64,000 nucleotides of DNA from Pseudomonas asiatica (GTDB taxonomy: Bacteria > Pseudomonadota > Gammaproteobacteria > Pseudomonadales > Pseudomonadaceae): assembly GCF_009932335.1 (NCBI RefSeq), contig NZ_BLJF01000001.1, positions 3,596,001 to 3,660,000 on the forward strand, written 5' to 3'. Positions 1-8,119 of the stretch are shown here, one piece after another. The notes beneath the pieces were generated by a model. That model worked only from the letters and a program-made list of their open reading frames with translations, ran no database searches and was not told the DNA's origin. Both the position numbers and the translations under genes were made by a program. The stretch's first letter is position 1, and the number at the start of each line of letters is the position of its first letter.

Positions 1-752
1 CCGGTTGTAGCCGGCCCCGCACCGAACCATGCATTCAATGCCGAGCCGCTACTTGCCGACAGATGTGTGATCCAGGCGGAGCGAGCCGAAATATCTGACT
101 CATAGAACTGGCCATACAGGTCTGGTGGAGAGACGAACGCTACCGGCAAGCCGGCGGTGATGTTCACATATCGAACGCCAGTGCCAGTCGCCCACGATAC
201 TGCGCCATTGGCAATGCTCACTTTCTGACTGGAAATCATGAGCCCGCATGCAAACTTCCAGTAGGTGCCCACGGAGTTGGTGACCTGCTGCATCAGCGCG
301 CCGGTGGGTACGCCACCTGTTTGGCTAAGTTCGCCAACAATCGCAGCGACTGCCGCTGAACCCAGGTTCAGTCCGGCACGGGCCGCTGCGGCGGTAGTGC
401 CGCCGGTCCCCCCTTTTGCCACGGGGACTACGTTCTCGGTCGAGACGGAGCCCAGGCCGGCCAAGGTGGAACCCCATTGGTCGACGATCTGACGCAGGCG
501 GTCGGCAGACTCCTTCACATAGCCTTGCATCGGGGCGAGGCCATATGTGCCACCGGCTACGGTCGAGCCCTGGTAGGCAGGCAAAATGCTCAGCACCGTG
601 CCGCTGGCAATGTTGGTAACTTCATACCAGCGCCCGTCAGGCCCTTGAAAAGCGTCACCAACTCGGGCATTGGCAGAGAAGTTGGTGTTGGTTCCCGTAA
701 CCGTAGTCTGACCGGCCGTGATCGCAACCGTGCCCGTTCTATACCATGGCAT
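1..752 (-). CDS. Phage tail tip/fibre-associated structural protein, 3' part missing
   Basis: The gene starts at the ATG at 750-752, two codons upstream of the internal MPWYRTG-like start of the reading frame, and stays open to base 1, so its C-terminus (at least 250 codons seen) lies outside the window. The N-terminus, MPWYRTGTVAITAGQTTVTG, reads as a small beta-rich domain with the pattern WYRTGTV, VGDAF, GPDGRWYEV, which I know from tail proteins that follow gpJ in Pseudomonas siphoviruses. A glycine-rich stretch (VAKGGTGGTTAAAAR) typical of tail fibre shafts follows. It lies directly downstream of two other tail-tip genes, so a role at the receptor-binding end of the tail is likely but not proven. 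Confidence 0.75.
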   Translation of the reverse strand, partial: MPWYRTGTVAITAGQTTVTGTNTNFSANARVGDAFQGPDGRWYEVTNIASGTVLSILPAYQGSTVAGGTYGLAPMQGYVKESADRLRQIVDQWGSTLAGLGSVSTENVVPVAKGGTGGTTAAAARAGLNLGSAAVAAIVGELSQTGGVPTGALMQQVTNSVGTYWKFACGLMISSQKVSIANGAVSWATGTGVRYVNITAGLPVAFVSPPDLYGQFYESDISARSAWITHLSASSGSALNAWFGAGPATT

Positions 753-764
753 GCTTGGTTCCTT

Positions 765-1820
765 TTAAAGAGGTTTCATTGGTCGAGATGCGAAGAGGGT
801 CCGGCCGTTGACGCTGAGCGCGTTTATGCCGTCGAAGTTTTCGCAGTACATCTGCAGCACGTCCCGTCTTCCAGGAAGAAACCCGCCGTAATTCGCCCTG
901 AATGGCTGGGTGGTTTGACCAACGTTGGTTGCAGAGAAAAGGGCATTCGCGAGGACGTAGTCGGCATAATTTCCGGTCCATGCCATCTGCGCCGGCGAGG
1001 CGTAGTAACCGGCCCCGGTGATGGGTGTTCCTGCTGTCGCGAACGAGTTGTTTGCTGGTTGGCTGTTGAGCAAGGCCAGGTTCGCGGATGTGACGAAAGT
1101 TCGGTTACCCGCTGCATCCCGCACTGATGCTCCGTACGCATCCACAGGCGTGTTCGGCGTCATGTAGCTTGCGCAAAACCAGTTGATCATCATCGGATAC
1201 AGCGCGGTGGTTCCGTGAGCCGCCTGGTTGTTGTAGGCCTTGATGCGGAACCCGGTCCAGTTGCCGGGAGACCCGGTGACGAAGAAGCTCCCCACCATCA
1301 TGTAGTTGTCGGCATTCAGGAAGATCATCGGGCGCTCATAAGTCGTGACAGGCTGAGGAAATGTCACATTGCCGTACTGGATCTGATTCGCGCTGCCCGG
1401 ACCCTGAAATCCGATATTCATGCGTCCGTTGTACCGGACACTGAGCACTCTGTTGGTAGCATCTATCTGGGTGCGAATATTGTTGTTCGCTGCCCTTATG
1501 CCGTAGCTGCCCGCGGCAGAAAAAGGCTCGCCACCTTGCGACAGGATCATCACCTGCCAGGTGCTGGTGCGGGGCTGTCGCAGCTGCAGCTGCCCAGCAG
1601 TTGCCCAAGCGGGCGGGCTCCAGGTGTAGTCACCGCCGTCAAACAGCGCATCAACCACAACAAAGGACGCCGCCTGGATCTCCGGTATGGCGATGTACTG
1701 GTCGAAGGCGTTGTTGCCGACAACCTGTATCATCTTTAGAGAGCGGATCGGCGTAATGGTCGTGTCCAGGGTGATGGCCCCAGACGCATCTCGCGTCCGA
1801 AGGCCGTACACGTCGGTCAT
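765..1820 (-). CDS. Phage tail-associated structural protein, unknown exact role
   Basis: This 351-residue protein starts with an ATG overlapping the stop of the gpJ gene by 4 bases (ATGA), so translation is probably coupled. The N-terminus (MTDVYGLRTRDASGAITLDT) has the pattern of small phage structural proteins encoded just after gpJ in Pseudomonas and enteric siphoviruses. Much of the chain is beta-rich with aromatic residues and no signal peptide or membrane segment. Position between host-specificity protein J and a further fibre-like protein supports a tail tip or fibre accessory role. I do not recognise a named family. Confidence 0.7.
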   Translation of the reverse strand: MTDVYGLRTRDASGAITLDTTITPIRSLKMIQVVGNNAFDQYIAIPEIQAASFVVVDALFDGGDYTWSPPAWATAGQLQLRQPRTSTWQVMILSQGGEPFSAAGSYGIRAANNNIRTQIDATNRVLSVRYNGRMNIGFQGPGSANQIQYGNVTFPQPVTTYERPMIFLNADNYMMVGSFFVTGSPGNWTGFRIKAYNNQAAHGTTALYPMMINWFCASYMTPNTPVDAYGASVRDAAGNRTFVTSANLALLNSQPANNSFATAGTPITGAGYYASPAQMAWTGNYADYVLANALFSATNVGQTTQPFRANYGGFLPGRRDVLQMYCENFDGINALSVNGRTLFASRPMKPL

Positions 1821-4800
1821 TGGGTCATCCTCCCTACCGCAGTTCGCTCGATGCCGTTAGCGTCGTACACGTACAAGCCGCCGTTGTTCAGCAGCGTCGA
1901 GCCGTTGGCATCCTGGCCACGGAGCGTGAAGGTGCCGGCTGCGAAGTTGATCTCCAGCAGCGGCAGCCCCTGGGTGTTCAGCGCGGCAGACCTGATCGTC
2001 ATCCCTGCCACGATCTGCTGGATGAACGCCGTGTTGATCACTGCTGAGTTGATGAAGACCTGACCACCCTGGACCACGAAGGGCAGGATGAGCTGGCCAC
2101 TGACCTCGTCAACCACGCCGAAGCGCTGGGCAAATGCCAAGATTTCCGAGGTATCCCCGTCGGTCCCCACCGACAGTCCAGCCATCACCTTCTTGCCGCC
2201 CACGATGGTCTGCGCCTTGATGGTGGTCTGGGCACGAACCCGGCCATCTACCCCAACCACAGCTTCGCTTACCTGCTGGACCGAGGCGGCGGTCTGGCTG
2301 ATGGATGCCTCCAAGGTGTCCGACTTGCGCGCCAGCGCCTGGTCGGCATCGGCGAGCGTGCGCACCTCGGTGGCGATCTTGGCCTTGGTCTTCCAGGCAT
2401 CCAGAGCCCCCGTGAGATCACCCTCCCCGCTGTCCCCACGGCCAGCCGTATACACCGACTCGACCGAGGTGCGTAGCGAAGCAAGCGCCTGATCCGTATC
2501 GGATAGGGACTCGCTCACCTCCTGGATATGCGAGGCGTTGCCGTCGACCTCTGTCTTCAGCTGGCTCAGCCTGCTGGCCGTCGCCTGCTCGTTCGTAGCA
2601 ACCACTTGCTCAAGGTTGCTGATCCCAGCCGTATTACCGGCGACCTGAGCGTCCAGCGTGGTCAGTCGAGTAACGGTGGCTTCGTTCTGGGTAGCGCGAA
2701 CGCGCACTTCATCAGCAAATCGGGCGGTGGAATCCCAGCCTTTCATGGCGTCTGCGAGCTCGCCTTCTCCGTCGTCATCGCGCCAGGCTGCCTGCAGGGC
2801 CTGCAGCTGGCTGGCCGAAGCCGTCACCTTGCCGTCGAGGTCACTGATATCGGTGGTGTTCTGCTGCACTTGCAGCGCCAGCGCATTGGCCGTTTCGAGG
2901 ATGGTTCCGATGTCTGCCCAGTAGCTGGCGTTTGGCGGAGCTGCACCGACAGGAACGGCAGCAATCGCCTGGAACAGGCGCTGCCCTTGGCGCACCACGT
3001 CACCCGCCACGTATTCCTTTTCCGGGTCATAGGCGAGCGCGTCAGTGATCTGGTCGATGCGATCAATCAGCTCGTCCTTCGCAGCCTCCAGGCGATCGCT
3101 CACCGAGCCGGGGCCGTCGCCCGATATCAGCTCAATCTCCTTGCGCAGTTCCGGGTACAGCGCGCCGTTGCCAATTTTGTCCCTGAAGTACTCCTCATAG
3201 GCGGACTGGTCCGAGCTAGACTGGCCGTTGATACCCACACCATCCGGGTACCAAGGCCCAGTGTTTCCACTGCGGTCGATCAGCCTTGCCCAGTAGAAGA
3301 ACGAGGCGCCGGCCATCAGGCCGTGTATCTCGTGATCCGCTTGCGGATAGGCAAAATCTCCCAATTTGATTGCCTGCTCGCGACTCGTTGTAGAGCTCTG
3401 CCAGATCTCGGTGCGCTCGGTGTCCTCGGCGCCAGCAGGAAAGCCCCAGGCGAGACCTGTGCCGTAAACCAGTGGCGTGGTAGTGAGGAATGCAACTGCG
3501 GGCGGCAGACCTTCTTTGCCCTTCAAATCGACCAGGGCGCTCATGGCGAAGACAGACGACACGTCCATCACGCTGACAGCACTCACTCTTGCCTGGTAAA
3601 CCCCGGAATAGATCCCTTCGACCTCGGCGCCCAGCGTGCCTGTGCGCGGCAGGCGCAGCCAGCTGCCGTTATCCTTCCTCCACTCTACGTCGTACGCAAC
3701 AGCGCCCTTCACCGCCGGCCAGGAAATCCGCATCGTGGTAACCGCAATGCCCTGCGAGACAACGCTGCGCGAGGTGATTGCGACGCTCTCTGGCGGCTCA
3801 ATGACACCAGGTGGCAAGACGGTAATCGGTTGAGGGTCAACTCGCGCTCCGTGGTCAATTGCATCGAACTTGTCTGGCTCGTGTTGCACGCCGGTGATTT
3901 CCCACTGGTGCATACCTTTCGGCTCAATGGTGTTCACCCGGAAGCGCATGACGCCAAGGTCAGCGCTCTCAATCGACCAAGCGCTTTCAGGCTCTGGCAG
4001 TTCCGAGTAGTCCGCCATGACGGTGACTTGGCGCCCGGCGACCGATTTCACGATCCGTCCTTCTGCCTTCCCGCTAGGCAGGTTAACTATGAGTCGGTCC
4101 TCTGGTTGCACCTGAGCGTCGAAGTCAAGCGTGATGACCCGCGCAGTGGCGGCGGAGATACGCCCGCCGTTGGCCCGTCCAGACAGCAGCTCATCCGCGA
4201 CGCCGATGATTTGGCCTGGCTCGATGTTCCGACCTTCCATGCCGGTGGTGAACCTGACGGTCCACGTCTCGTACTGTTCGGACTTCAAGGCCCATATGCC
4301 GTGCCGAATCGCTTCGCCTTCAACGGTGCAAGCGAACCGCGCCACGTCAAGCATGCGGTGACCCAGGACGCCAATCATGTCGTCGTTGGTGACGGCCGTG
4401 GGCTCGGTTTTGAACTCGTTGGCGGGGTTGTCCCAGCTGATCTTGGCTCGCGTATGACGGTCGGGAAGCGCGATTGCGCCATATTCGAACTCGCCGACAA
4501 TGTTCGAACGAGTGAACACGTAGCCGTCGTCATTTCCCGGAATATCGGCGATCACGGTGACCTTCGAGCCGTTCCAGCAGCTGCTACCGCGGAAAACGCT
4601 GGCCAGGTCGGACAGCAAGGCATAGCCCTCAACTTGGTCCTGGATGTAGACGTTGGTGGTCATGCGTGGCTGCATGCCGCCCTTCCCGTCCGGCACCATT
4701 ACGTCGCAGTAACGGCCGATCTCATACAGAGACCAACGGTCCACCATGTCAGCCGTGATTCGGCGGCCAAGGCCGTACCGGCGGTGCAGCAGCAGGTCGT

Positions 4801-5665
4801 ACCAGACCCAGGCCGGATTGTTCGAATACGCCAGCTTGAACGTGCCGTCCCAGCTGCCGGTATAGGTGCGTGTGACCGGGTCGTAGTTGTTCGGCACCTT
4901 GATAATGCGGCCACGGCAAAGAAGGCTGAATTTTGGGATGTTGGAAAATTGGGAAGCATCGAATTGCAACGCAGCCAGGGCGAGATTTGGGTAGCGCAGC
5001 TTGGCGTCGATAACCTCCGTGAGCGCCTTCACCCGCATGACATCGGCGAAATTGCTGTCGTTGCGGTTTGGAGTCAGCCGGCGCACCCGCAGCACGGCGG
5101 TATTGAAGCCCTGGGGCAGATCGACGCGGTGGCTGCGCTCGTATTCGGTCGTGCCCTTGTCGTCGAGGGTGGCAGACAGTACGGTGTTGAAAGCGCCTCC
5201 GTCGACGGAAAGCTCGATGGCGTAATCGATGCGGTAGCCGACCTGGTCACCGTTGGTCTTCACCTCCCAGATCTGCGGCCACGAAAGACGCACCCGGACA
5301 GCGGACAGATCAAGGTTGGCGATCGCCCGCGTCCATGCCACGTCCGATCGCAACTCAACCGGCAAGCCAGCCGATTGTTCGTATTCGGCGGCAGGAAAGC
5401 CCGCGATGTGCTCTTGATCAACCGAGCCCGAGCGAAACTCCCAGGTGGTCCCGGGAAACGCTTCGGAGCCGTCCGGAGCGATCAAGGGCGTGCCATCCAG
5501 CTTGAATGAACGCGCATCGTCGGCCGGCCCGGCAATCTCACCTTCACTGATGATGTAGAGCATCTTGGCGGTGGCGATCGACAACGCGCTATCGGGCGCC
5601 TTGTATGGCTGCCGGGGTTTGCTCTCGCCACCCTTTGCTCCGCCAATCTTCAGTGCTGAACCCAT
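1817..5665 (-). CDS. Tail tip host-specificity protein J
   Basis: At 1282 residues this is in the size range of lambda gpJ (about 1130). The N-terminus (MGSALKIGGAKGGESKPRQP, then TAKMLYIISEGEIAGP) is the recognisable gpJ start: the ISEGEI.G motif, then the hub domains with long beta-rich segments. A fibronectin-III-like region (SWPAVKGAVAYDVEWRK) lies near residues 650-700. After residue 830 come coiled-coil and repeat segments (repeats of VTRLTTLDAQV and SLRTSVESV type), and a C-terminal beta domain follows. It forms the central tail tip and usually determines the receptor. The start is preceded by a possible terminator hairpin (see 5682-5704), so it may be made at reduced level. Confidence 0.93.
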   Translation of the reverse strand: MGSALKIGGAKGGESKPRQPYKAPDSALSIATAKMLYIISEGEIAGPADDARSFKLDGTPLIAPDGSEAFPGTTWEFRSGSVDQEHIAGFPAAEYEQSAGLPVELRSDVAWTRAIANLDLSAVRVRLSWPQIWEVKTNGDQVGYRIDYAIELSVDGGAFNTVLSATLDDKGTTEYERSHRVDLPQGFNTAVLRVRRLTPNRNDSNFADVMRVKALTEVIDAKLRYPNLALAALQFDASQFSNIPKFSLLCRGRIIKVPNNYDPVTRTYTGSWDGTFKLAYSNNPAWVWYDLLLHRRYGLGRRITADMVDRWSLYEIGRYCDVMVPDGKGGMQPRMTTNVYIQDQVEGYALLSDLASVFRGSSCWNGSKVTVIADIPGNDDGYVFTRSNIVGEFEYGAIALPDRHTRAKISWDNPANEFKTEPTAVTNDDMIGVLGHRMLDVARFACTVEGEAIRHGIWALKSEQYETWTVRFTTGMEGRNIEPGQIIGVADELLSGRANGGRISAATARVITLDFDAQVQPEDRLIVNLPSGKAEGRIVKSVAGRQVTVMADYSELPEPESAWSIESADLGVMRFRVNTIEPKGMHQWEITGVQHEPDKFDAIDHGARVDPQPITVLPPGVIEPPESVAITSRSVVSQGIAVTTMRISWPAVKGAVAYDVEWRKDNGSWLRLPRTGTLGAEVEGIYSGVYQARVSAVSVMDVSSVFAMSALVDLKGKEGLPPAVAFLTTTPLVYGTGLAWGFPAGAEDTERTEIWQSSTTSREQAIKLGDFAYPQADHEIHGLMAGASFFYWARLIDRSGNTGPWYPDGVGINGQSSSDQSAYEEYFRDKIGNGALYPELRKEIELISGDGPGSVSDRLEAAKDELIDRIDQITDALAYDPEKEYVAGDVVRQGQRLFQAIAAVPVGAAPPNASYWADIGTILETANALALQVQQNTTDISDLDGKVTASASQLQALQAAWRDDDGEGELADAMKGWDSTARFADEVRVRATQNEATVTRLTTLDAQVAGNTAGISNLEQVVATNEQATASRLSQLKTEVDGNASHIQEVSESLSDTDQALASLRTSVESVYTAGRGDSGEGDLTGALDAWKTKAKIATEVRTLADADQALARKSDTLEASISQTAASVQQVSEAVVGVDGRVRAQTTIKAQTIVGGKKVMAGLSVGTDGDTSEILAFAQRFGVVDEVSGQLILPFVVQGGQVFINSAVINTAFIQQIVAGMTIRSAALNTQGLPLLEINFAAGTFTLRGQDANGSTLLNNGGLYVYDANGIERTAVGRMTQ

Positions 5666-5681
5666 GCTTTCCTCCGAGCAA

Positions 5682-5704
5682 TAAAAAACCGCCCGGAGGC
5701 GGTT
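5682..5704 (-). terminator. Candidate intrinsic terminator between gpI and gpJ
   Basis: A perfect 7-bp stem AACCGCC/GGCGGTT with a 4-base loop is followed on the minus strand by a T run (TTTTTTAT). It lies in the 55-base gap between the stop of the gpI gene and the start of the gpJ gene, inside an otherwise tightly packed operon. It could partly terminate or lower gpJ expression; late transcription under Q antitermination would be expected to read through. Confidence 0.65.
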
Positions 5705-5720
5705 CGTTCAAACAACTCAA

Positions 5721-6317
5721 TCAAGTCTGGTCTTCGGCATAGATACCGGCCGAGGCCAGGGCTCCACCTACGTCGCGCTCGCCGTAAAGCAGAGGCTTGC
5801 ATCGTCCTTGAGCCGTGGTAGTCACTGCGCCCCCAAATGCATAGGACGACTTGTTGCCGTCGCCCTCATCGCCCAGCAAGCCCGCTGTCGACGGAGCCAT
5901 GTTCATGGCCACCCCACCCAGCATCAAGCCGGCGCCGATTGCGGCCAGCCAATACTGCTGTGTGATCGCGCCGATGACGATCAGCGCAGCGCCAGCAATT
6001 GTTGCGAACAGTCCGCCAGACTTGCTGCCGACTACGATGGGAGCGATACGGATGTCATCGGTGCGGTTCGAGCGCATCTCAAGCTCGTTTTCCGCGACGT
6101 TATGCTTACCGCGGAACACAGCGAACTCCAGGCCGCGCTCGTGCCCTAAGCGCAGAAACCGCCGGAAGCCCGGTACCATCACACACAGCGCGTGGATCGC
6201 TTCGCTGCAGGAAGCAACCGCCAGGTGGTGAATCCGACCGAAGCGGGCACCCAGCACACCATAGAGCCGGACTGATACGACGGCCGGCAAAGCCGGGGCG
6301 CCTACTTGCATGGACAT
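5721..6317 (-). CDS. Tail assembly protein I
   Basis: This 198-residue protein has the lambda gpI layout: a ubiquitin/beta-grasp-like N-terminal region (VRLYGVLGARFGRIHHLAV, CSEAIHAL), then a hydrophobic glycine-rich stretch at about residues 100-138 and a short C-terminal tail ending GRCKPLLYGERDVGGALASA. It starts with ATG at 6315-6317, sharing one base with the gpK stop (TGATG coupling). The order K-I-J matches lambda. gpI is needed for tail tip assembly in lambda but is absent from the mature tail. Confidence 0.88.
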   Translation of the reverse strand: MSMQVGAPALPAVVSVRLYGVLGARFGRIHHLAVASCSEAIHALCVMVPGFRRFLRLGHERGLEFAVFRGKHNVAENELEMRSNRTDDIRIAPIVVGSKSGGLFATIAGAALIVIGAITQQYWLAAIGAGLMLGGVAMNMAPSTAGLLGDEGDGNKSSYAFGGAVTTTAQGRCKPLLYGERDVGGALASAGIYAEDQT

Positions 6318-7093
6318 CAGGTTTCCTCCGGTGCTCGTTGGTGGCGAAGAATCATCACGGTGCGCTCAGCCCACATTCCGCCATAAACGTCGCGGGAAGA
6401 TTTCTTGCCGTAGCGGTGGTGCAGGAATGTCCCGGGCGCGGCATGTAGGCCGGGCACGCTCGAAAGTAAGCCATCACCCAGATAGACGCCGGCATGGTTA
6501 GGGGCTGCCGGCATGCTGCCCCCTTGAGCGGCGATCTGCATGACGACCAGGTCGCCCTTGCACAAATCGCCTACCCTGTAGAACCCAGCCTCCTCGCAAT
6601 ACCGCTCGTAGAGGCTTTCGCCATCGTTCCACCAGCCGTCGCGCCGCGGGAAGTTCGGCAGATCGATGCCCCATTCCCGGGCGTACCAGTCGCGTACCAG
6701 GGCATAGCAATCGAGGATGCCGTGGTGAAACTCACGCTCCAGTAGTGGTGCCTCATAGCCCTCAGGCTTGATAGTTGCGGTATCGCCGCCAGGCCAACCC
6801 AGGATGAACCATGGCACGCCGTGCAGCTCGCAACTGACGCGATCGGCCATGCTTGGGGTTGCCAGTGCGTTCGGGTGGCTGTGCACGATCTCGACGACTT
6901 CGCCCCGGTCCTCGGCGGCGCACTGGTCCTCTGGGTTGATGATGAAGTGCTCGCTGGGAGTCTGGGCATCATTTCGGCATGGCACATAGACGCGCCTTCC
7001 GTTCTCGCGGATAACAACACCGCAACACTCGCGCGGGAATTCGGCCTCAGCGTGTGCCTGGACCTTTTTCAGCAAAGTCTTGTTCATGGTCAT
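6317..7093 (-). CDS. Tail assembly protein K: JAMM peptidase plus NlpC/P60 domain
   Basis: This 258-residue two-domain protein matches lambda gpK. The first half carries a JAMM/Mov34 zinc-peptidase motif: HSHP at residues 71-74 and S81..D84. The second half has an NlpC/P60 layout with catalytic Cys129 in ILDCYALVR and His200 in PNHAGVYLGDG. Such proteins act in tail tip assembly and may locally cut peptidoglycan during DNA entry. Its start lies within the gpL gene end (4-base overlap), and it overlaps gpI by one base. All catalytic residues I can place are intact. Confidence 0.92.
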   Translation of the reverse strand: MTMNKTLLKKVQAHAEAEFPRECCGVVIRENGRRVYVPCRNDAQTPSEHFIINPEDQCAAEDRGEVVEIVHSHPNALATPSMADRVSCELHGVPWFILGWPGGDTATIKPEGYEAPLLEREFHHGILDCYALVRDWYAREWGIDLPNFPRRDGWWNDGESLYERYCEEAGFYRVGDLCKGDLVVMQIAAQGGSMPAAPNHAGVYLGDGLLSSVPGLHAAPGTFLHHRYGKKSSRDVYGGMWAERTVMILRHQRAPEET

Positions 7094-7779
7094 ACCAGGC
7101 CAGCGCCAGGGACGCCGCCAAAAGGCAGTGGATTATTTTCGCCGAAGCGCTTCTTGCAATCGCTCAACCGGCCACCGCATCGATCAAGCGCTGGATCGTC
7201 CACCGGGTTGCCGTCAGCATCGAACATCGCCGAGCCGGTGTAGTTGCAGTCGGGCCCGCGGTACTCGCCCCACAGGCACCACTCACAACGATTCATGATC
7301 AGCCCGCCTGGCAGCATCTGTCCTTTCACCGAGGTAGGCGGAGCAAGGCCAAACACAATCTCCTGCCGGCCGATACTGGTGGGCACGTTGATATAGGAAA
7401 TGTTCAGACGCTCCTGATCCCCTGCGTTCGGGTTTCCTCCGGGGAAGTTGGCCGCATCCAGATACCTGGCGTAAGTCTCGCGGACAGTTACCTTGATGCC
7501 CACCAGGTGCTGAAACTGGACACACAGAGCGGTGATGACGCCGTCCAGGTTCCCAAGCTTGAGCATCGGAGTGCTGGTGTTGCCCTCGGTGCCGCGCCCG
7601 AAGCCACCGACCTCAAACGGCCGAGGCTGGTAGATCTGTCCCTTCCAAAAGATGGGGCCGTTCAATTGGTGCGCGTGGTAGCGCAGAATGCCCATGCCCC
7701 GGGCTTCGCCATCCAGTTCCAAGAGCTGGATCAGGTCGCCGGGCTCAAGCTTCTGGTCATCAGCAGTGATCATGCGCAC
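7090..7779 (-). CDS. Minor tail protein L
   Basis: The 229-residue protein matches lambda gpL in size and position (M-L-K-I-J). The C-terminal half carries cysteines at 165, 168, 178, 201 and 208; the 23- and 7-residue spacings of the last three agree with the cysteines that bind an iron-sulphur cluster in lambda gpL, as I recall that work. Conserved segments include ILRYHAHQ and DCNYTG. It joins the tail tip with gpM and gpJ. No membrane segment or signal peptide is present. Confidence 0.9.
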   Translation of the reverse strand: MRMITADDQKLEPGDLIQLLELDGEARGMGILRYHAHQLNGPIFWKGQIYQPRPFEVGGFGRGTEGNTSTPMLKLGNLDGVITALCVQFQHLVGIKVTVRETYARYLDAANFPGGNPNAGDQERLNISYINVPTSIGRQEIVFGLAPPTSVKGQMLPGGLIMNRCEWCLWGEYRGPDCNYTGSAMFDADGNPVDDPALDRCGGRLSDCKKRFGENNPLPFGGVPGAGLV

Positions 7780-7780
7780 C

Positions 7781-8119
7781 TCATGGACTGAATACCTGTT
7801 GGAAAGTCGTGCTCAGGGTATAACGGCCCTTGCCGTGGCTTGCCGTTTGCCACCCTCCGGTGGTGATGTACCGCCCTTGCTCCTGCATAGGCGGCTTCCA
7901 CAGGAAGCTGACAGCCCCCTTGTGGCGGGAAAAAAATGCCAGGATCGGCGCCAGGTAGGCTTCGGTGCCGGTAAATGAGACCTGGTACGACCCGGCCAGG
8001 TTGTTGATGCCAACCGAAAGCCGCTGGCTGTATCCGTTGTTGTACTGAGACGTCAGCACATTGGGCTGCACGTCGCCGCTAGAACCCACGCGCGGCGACC
8101 AGGTGAAGACTTCCGGCAT
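7781..8119 (-). CDS. Minor tail protein M
   Basis: This 112-residue protein has the lambda gpM family pattern: an N-terminal FTWSPRVGSSGDVQPNV, then a beta-rich body with SYQVSFTG, FLWKPP and a C-terminal YTLSTTFQQVF. It connects the tape measure complex to the tail tip. Its ATG overlaps the tape measure stop by one base and it ends one base before the gpL gene, fitting a tightly coupled tail operon. Confidence 0.88.
   Translation of the reverse strand: MPEVFTWSPRVGSSGDVQPNVLTSQYNNGYSQRLSVGINNLAGSYQVSFTGTEAYLAPILAFFSRHKGAVSFLWKPPMQEQGRYITTGGWQTASHGKGRYTLSTTFQQVFSP

Noticed and set aside
477..1127. 216-codon plus-strand frame
   Set aside because: Antisense to two tail genes, no ribosome site, low-complexity shadow composition.
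2528..5509. 993-codon plus-strand open frame
   Set aside because: It is antisense to gpJ; long open antisense frames are common in GC-rich DNA. No ribosome site and no protein-like pattern.
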